DNA of 12,175 nucleotides. Source: Larix sibirica. Taxonomy: Eukaryota > Streptophyta > Pinopsida > Pinales > Pinaceae. The stretch covers positions 1-12,175 of the forward strand of contig NWUY0304331681.1 in the NCBI GenBank assembly GCA_004151065.3, written 5' to 3'. Under the pieces are notes generated by a model. The model was not told where the DNA came from. It was given only the letters and a program-made list of their open reading frames with translations, and made no database searches. The position numbers and the translations under genes were made by a program. This document shows, in pieces, positions 8,112 through 12,175 of the stretch (the first letter of the stretch is position 1; every line of letters begins with the position of its first letter).

Positions 8112-9324
8112 CTTAAGTTGTCACAATATATTTTTCCTTTTGAACTTTTGTATCTAGATTAGTCTTAAGCGTTTTTTAGTGGAAGCATGCTTTTGATATC
8201 TTACACCTATGTCCCTTTACAGTCCATACTCCCTCCATTTGATGACTGTAAAATTAGAAATTTCAAATACCCTTTGTTTAGCTTCTCAGACAGAGAAGCA
8301 ATGTGCATTCTACACATCCCAGTATGGATGAAATTAATGCTTATACATTACCATGGGAAAAAATTGACTTCCCATATTAAATGTTAATAAATAAATAAAA
8401 ACAGCATAAGAAATAAAGATCCATTTTAACCCTGAACCATTGAAGGCCCAAAAGATTTGTATATAGATTGTTTTCATCTTAAAATGGATCTATTCTGATG
8501 GTTATATAAACATAATACTGTCATGATGATGATTTAGTGTGTGGGGGTAGATTTTTGGATGGTACAATAAATTTTTTCCATGATTTTAAACTAGCAAAGA
8601 TATTAAACACTTGTTTGAACCTTTATCTTTTTGATAAGTAATAAGAACCAATTATATTACACAAATCAAGAAAATTTACTTTACAATTAGTTATGGGATA
8701 TCATAGACTGATTAGACAAACCACTTTCTAAATTACTCAGTTGTGTAAATGGTGTTTGATAGAAGTGCGTGTCATTATTGTATATCAATGTATTGTTTCA
8801 CAGGAAATTTTATAGGGCAAACGATTTGAACCAGGCAGTAATCTAATAAATATCGTATAGGCTATAAGACCTACTGGTGTTTCCTCCTAGAAAGGATGGA
8901 GGCATTTTTAAATAAGAGCAATAAGTAGAGAATAGAGAATAGTCAACTAGGATTCTTTGTGAAACCCTAGGCTTTGAATTATTATCTTTACAGTACAATC
9001 CTGATTTCAGCGATCATGGGTAAGAGAACCGTTATTATAAAAATATTCTTTTTGGAAATGCGAGTCCTGTACTTGTACTTTTGACTATCTAGGAAATTGG
9101 ATTTCTCTTATTTTGCTGAAATCTTTAACCGTGGAAGAATGTGTTTTTCAATTTTCTGAAATTCTCTCTGCCCACCTTATGCCTATTTAGGCGGCATGTT
9201 TCCAACACTAGTCTGAGATTATGGATACACGACTTTTATTTGTTTATTGATATCTCTAAGCTCTGATAAGTACAAGATATTGAGTGAGGTTAGTTGGTAG
9301 AAATTTTAAGTTCTTTTGGTAGAG
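8112..9324. other. AT-rich intergenic DNA between ACR gene and LINE
   Basis: No coding frame is convincing. AATAAA words cluster at about 8385-8397 (TAATAAATAAATAAAA). A 13-bp inverted repeat AGATCCATTTTAA pairs 8417-8429 with 8479-8491. The part at 8905-9020 has the look of a promoter and first exon and is listed separately. The right end abuts the A-tail of the minus-strand LINE. Confidence 0.5.
8905..9020 (+). promoter_or_regulatory. Possible promoter and first exon of another plus-strand gene
   Basis: A TATA-like TTTTTAAATAAG lies at about 8905-8915, an exact telo-box AAACCCTA at 8962-8969, and then ATGGGTAAGAG at 9016, where ATGG|GTAAGA is a strong plant 5' splice donor directly after a start codon. 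Telo-boxes in the leader and an intron just after the ATG are both common in plant ribosomal-protein-type genes. The following 300 bp are T-rich like an intron. The open frame from the ATG, if unspliced, is only 22 codons. No second exon is visible before the LINE, so the gene is unidentified and the call is tentative. Confidence 0.25.
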
Positions 9325-9334
9325 TTTTTTTTTT
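9325..9334 (-). other. A-tail marking the LINE 3' end
   Basis: Ten T residues on the plus strand are an A10 tail on the LINE strand. They lie about 145 bp beyond the last recognisable coding sequence, at the place where a LINE 3' terminus is expected. A short purine-rich tract follows, so the exact boundary is uncertain. Confidence 0.55.
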
Positions 9335-9478
9335 CTAAGAAGAAAAAAGATCAATAACTTGATATTCAAGGTGAATCAAAGTTAAATACCAGAGTCATGA
9401 AAGACTCCTCTTATCTGCAGTGGCTAAGGAGAAGCTAAAACACTGCTGTATAGCTAGAGCATAATTTGAAAGCAACAA

Positions 9479-10140
9479 TCAACAAAAGAGAGTATAACAA
9501 GGTAGCCTTAAAACATTGACACTATCCCGAAGGAGCATAATGACAAAAAGCTGAATCCAAAAATTCAACAGTCCTAACAAACATAGAAGAGTCCAAATAT
9601 GAACCAATACGAGGACTGATCCCTCATCAACCTTGAGGGAGTTGATAAGTTCTTCAAAAAAGAGAATACCTTCATCAGATCCAACTCCACACTTTGACAT
9701 CAAATCTGCCAGCGGATTGAATTCTCTATGTATATGCTTGAAGGACAGCTGCAAAATGGGCCTTCAAAGACTTAATTCTGCTGCGCCAATGATCAAGCAT
9801 CGCCACATGTAAGCCTGTGCTGCCTCTAGCCCAGTCTATCACAACCTTAGAGTCACCAAAGTCTATCACAACCTTAGAGTCACCAAAGACATGAAGGGAT
9901 AACAATTGCTTAAAATGAGCGAACCAAAGTAGAGCTCAAAGGGCTAACAATTCAGCTCTTGTATTTGATCCTTTTCCGCATCCCATCCACATAAGAAAGA
10001 AATGGTGTTCATTAATTTTTCAGGATCATCCCACAACCTATTTGGGAAGAAGAAGCTGCCCCAACAAAGAAGCCCAAGATCCCTTCAGAGGGAATAACAA
10101 GAGCATGAACAACATGAGGGCGCTTCAAAGGACCAAGGTT
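9479..10140 (-). pseudogene. LINE RNase H domain, broken
   Basis: RNase H degrades the RNA strand of RNA-DNA hybrids. The motifs run in order on the minus strand. The beta-1 segment reads GFFVGAASSSQIGCGMILK, with Val (10063-10065) where the first catalytic Asp (FDGA) is normal. Then come NTRAELLAL with the catalytic Glu (about 9917-9943), a TGA within the helix, FGDSKVVID with the catalytic Asp present twice in tandem (9834-9887), WARGSTGLHVAMLDHW, and FKHIHREFNPLADLMSK (about 9690-9745), which is the C-terminal His/Asp region. A frame change lies between the first motif and NTRAELLAL, another near 9750. The fold can be traced, but the enzyme cannot work: one catalytic residue is replaced and the frame is broken. 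Confidence 0.8.
9834..9887 (-). repeat. Exact 27-bp tandem duplication within LINE RNase H
   Basis: The 27-bp unit GTCTATCACAACCTTAGAGT plus CACCAAA occurs twice without a mismatch, at 9834-9860 and 9861-9887. On the coding strand each unit is exactly nine codons, FGDSKVVID, the strand-helix motif carrying the third catalytic Asp of RNase H. The frame is preserved across both copies. Identity of the copies suggests the duplication is recent relative to the other damage. Confidence 0.95.
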
Positions 10141-10293
10141 GTAAAGAGCTTTAAAGAAGCTTAAAATCTTAATACACAAAACTTGCTCATTTGTCTCTTG
10201 GCCCTCAAAGATCTTTTTATTCCTACTTTACCAGATAAACCATGATATAATACAAGGGAGTTCTTTAAGAGAGGGGCAGGAGCTAGTCCAATC

Positions 10294-10740
10294 CTATAAA
10301 GCGTCTTCAAACGTTGAGAGCTTCCATTCCTTACCAATATTCAAGGCCTCCCTAACACCTTTCCAAACAGATCTTGCGCGAGAGCAGAGTACAAGAAGGT
10401 ACAGATTCTGCATCTTTGTTGCATAAGAAGCATAGATTGGGACCTTTAAAGCCTCTTCACACCAAATTATCCCAAGAGAGGTTTTGTTATGAAGAACCAA
10501 CCAGATGAAACAATGAATCTTTTTTGGCAATTTCCATTTCCATAGATGTTTGTGCCACCATCTGAGATCCAGGTTGCTCAATTTCTCCACCATGACATTG
10601 TAAGCAACTTTTGTCGAGATCATACCGCATGAGGAGATATGAGACCACATTAGGGAATCATCAATTTCCCTGAGCCTGATGCCCAAGTGTAGCAGACCCT
10701 GCACAAAGTGATTCCATTTAGTGGCTAAGTCACTATCCAA
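10294..10740 (-). pseudogene. LINE zf-RVT (zinc-binding) region, remnant
   Basis: A 148-residue open frame corresponds to the region between thumb and RNase H in plant LINE ORF2. WWHKHLWKWKLPKKIHCFIW at residues 61-80 is the hallmark of the zf-RVT domain, and SRARSVWKGV (about 120-129) matches its end. The expected CxxC and HxxxC metal ligands between them are mostly lost (YATKMQNLYLLVLCS), probably through local frame changes. The following linker (10140-10290) has a TAG right after this frame and a TAA in WFIW*SRNKK, then reads into the RNase H segment. Confidence 0.75.
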
Positions 10741-10797
10741 GCCTATAGAATCGGCTTTGAGCCAATAGGAGGAACTCAGTTCATCTGGATTTTTAAC

Positions 10798-11682
10798 CTA
10801 AGACAATATGCAAATGCCTAGGGCTTTAATCCTATCTAAAAGAGGTTGGGATAGCTTGAAACAATCTTCTCCTCCAACAAATGGGTCAGTGCCCACAAAA
10901 ATCAACGACTCGTTACCTATTTTCCACATAAGGCCAGATCCCAACCACTTGTAAACTTTCATAAGGCCCTGCCATAAATTTGAAGCATGAGGTGCCATCT
11001 TATTGTGAGACCCGATCCAAAGAAAAAGAAGAGTATTTTTTAAATACTTGGCGTCGAGAATATCCTTCCAAAGCCCATGACCAAATAGACCGTGCCAGAG
11101 GCTCTTGACTCTGAGCACCTCGTAAAACCAGAGCAGATGTTTAACACCCCATCCCCCCTTATGCTTCAGAAGTGAGAAGCTCTGCCAACTTGACAGATGG
11201 AATTTCTTCCTGTCCAGCCTGACCAACCATAAGAATTGGAACATCATTTTCCTTAAAGATGAAATGACAGAGATAGGGATGTTGGCAAGGGAGAACCAAT
11301 AAACTGGGGTGCTAGATAACACAGATTTCAGGAGAGTGAGCCTTCCCCTAAGTGAGAGCCACTTAAAGGCCCAACATCCTATCCCCGACTCCACCTTCTT
11401 GATCAACCAATTCCAATCAGATTTTAAATAATTATTAGGCTTAAGGAAGAAACCCAGGTAGTTAAGGCCTTCCTCCAAAGGTTTAACCTTGAATGGTAAA
11501 AACTGAAGAATCTGATCCATAACCGATTCCTCAACAACATACTGATAAAAACAAGATTTCAAACAACTTACCTCCATGCCTGTGGTAGAGCAGAAAACCC
11601 GAGTTAAGTCATTCATGATACACCATTCTTTAATTGTACCAATGCCCAGCAGTAGGACATCCTCAACGAAGAGTAAGTGCGA
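10798..11682 (-). pseudogene. LINE reverse transcriptase, catalytic motif and thumb, remnant
   Basis: One frame runs from about 11682 to a stop at 10798. It starts just after a TAA with ISHLLFVEDVLLLG (11659-11670 for FVED), the place of the F/Y-x-D-D catalytic box, in which the first Asp is now Glu. It continues with GLNYLGFFLKP (thumb start), SLRGRLTLLKSVLSSTPVYW and KGGWGVKHL, all typical of the connection region of plant LINE reverse transcriptases. The frame is the longest open one in the element (272 residues from its first Met). The altered DD box suggests loss of polymerase activity even if the frame were intact. Confidence 0.85.
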
Positions 11683-11741
11683 GATTTAATGAGCAGTCGA
11701 CACCTTTACACCAGATAAAAGTTGATCATGTTTAGCTTGTC

Positions 11742-12175
11742 CTAGCAACCTGCCAAGGCCTTCCACACGAGCAAGAAAATAACAGGGGAGAGAGGACAAC
11801 CCTGCCTCAAAACCCTAGAGCACCTAAAAAAAGGAGAAGGACATCCATTAACTAGAACAAAAAACAAGGCCGTGGAAACACAATCCATAATCCACTCGAC
11901 CACCGAGAATGACACTCCAATATGAATCAAAGAAAGCTGGAGAAAAGGCCCAATCCACTTTGTCATATGCTTTCAAAAGGTCTATTTGTAGGACAAGAGT
12001 AGGATTCTTTTTTTGTTTGATCGAATGAAGGCATTCCTGAGAGCCTATTGCATCCAAAATCTGCCTCTTTCTTAGGAAAGCAAAATGTTCTGATGAAATG
12101 CATTTAGAAAGCTTTGGCTTAAGTCTATTTTGTAATGTCCTCTTCTGCTTAAGCACCAGGGACCATCCCGCTAAC
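11742..12175 (-). pseudogene. LINE reverse transcriptase, fingers and palm, remnant cut by window edge
   Basis: Two overlapping frames cover one protein. The first (from the right edge to about 11950) reads LKPKLSKCISSEHFAFLRKR, QILDAIG and IDLLKAYDKVDW (11950-11982), the fingers and first catalytic Asp motif. A frame change near 11950-11966 then leads into the second frame with VEWIMDCVSTALFFVLVNG and RQGCPLSPVIFLLVWKAL (about 11760-11807), the motif B region. A further frame change near 11750 leads to GQAKHDQLLSGVKVSTAH and the FVED box. The left-to-right order on the minus strand is that of an L1-type reverse transcriptase; its N-terminal part is outside the window. Confidence 0.85.

Larger units (their letters stand above)
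9325..12175 (-). mobile_element. L1-type LINE retrotransposon with RNase H, decayed, 5' end outside window
   Basis: On the minus strand the order is reverse transcriptase fingers and palm (from the right edge to about 11640), thumb (to about 10800), zf-RVT zinc-binding region (about 10300-10740), linker and RNase H (about 9680-10075), then a 3' UTR ending in a T run (A-tail on the minus strand) at 9325-9334. This matches plant L1-clade elements that carry an RNase H after the reverse transcriptase. At least three frame changes and several stops show a dead copy. The endonuclease and ORF1 would lie beyond 12175. Without the 5' end, target-site duplications cannot be identified. Confidence 0.88.

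Noticed and set aside
9016-9084. A 22-codon peptide starting MGKRT
   Set aside because: It matches no protein I know, and the ATG is directly followed by a splice-donor consensus, so an unspliced peptide is the less likely reading.
1-12175. CRISPR array, bacterial operon, phage or organelle insert
   Set aside because: There are no regularly spaced repeats with unique spacers and no prokaryotic gene order; spliced exons and plant retroelements indicate nuclear plant DNA.

Overview
The window reads as nuclear DNA of a land plant. It carries a split gene with GT-AG introns encoding a four-ACT-domain ACR protein, a plant-specific family, set between decayed plant retrotransposons in AT-rich DNA. 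A seed plant is likely. The Ty3 protease-region style and the residues of the ACR protein lean towards a gymnosperm, but that is a weak inference from remembered family features.

Layout. Positions 1 to about 1994 hold the 5' half of a dead minus-strand Ty3/gypsy-type element: primer-binding site, gag start, CCHC zinc knuckle and protease region. Its presumed LTR extends rightwards from 1994 into AT-rich DNA, which also holds a possible tRNA-derived SINE remnant (about 2386-2580) and a duplicated 38-bp motif (3347-3447). Positions 3448-4351 are upstream sequence of the gene and contain a telo-box-like motif.

Positions 4352 to about 7880 are the ACR gene on the plus strand: a TATA-like box, a non-coding first exon, a 5'-UTR intron with an 82-bp tandem duplication, seven coding exons (join 4714-4784, 5365-5410, 5519-5633, 5755-5822, 5917-6519, 6639-6743, 7214-7564; 452 aa) and a 3' UTR. 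All junctions keep frame and no stop interrupts it, so it looks functional. The last intron holds a GATA/ACAGA-rich minisatellite and a 65-bp duplication.

Positions 7884-9324 are 3' flank with an 82-83-bp direct repeat, a 13-bp inverted repeat and, at about 8905-9020, a weak promoter-plus-start signature that may be the first exon of another plus-strand gene. Positions 9325-12175 are a dead L1-type LINE on the minus strand (reverse transcriptase, zf-RVT zinc-binding region, RNase H, A-tail) that runs off the right edge. It has frameshifts, stops, altered catalytic residues and an exact in-frame duplication of an RNase H catalytic motif.

The only apparently functional protein gene is the ACR gene. 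Both large retroelements lie antisense to it. I found no convincing previously undescribed system. The most unusual signals are the duplicated RNase H motif, the possible orphan first exon next to the LINE, and the number of short direct duplications around the gene.
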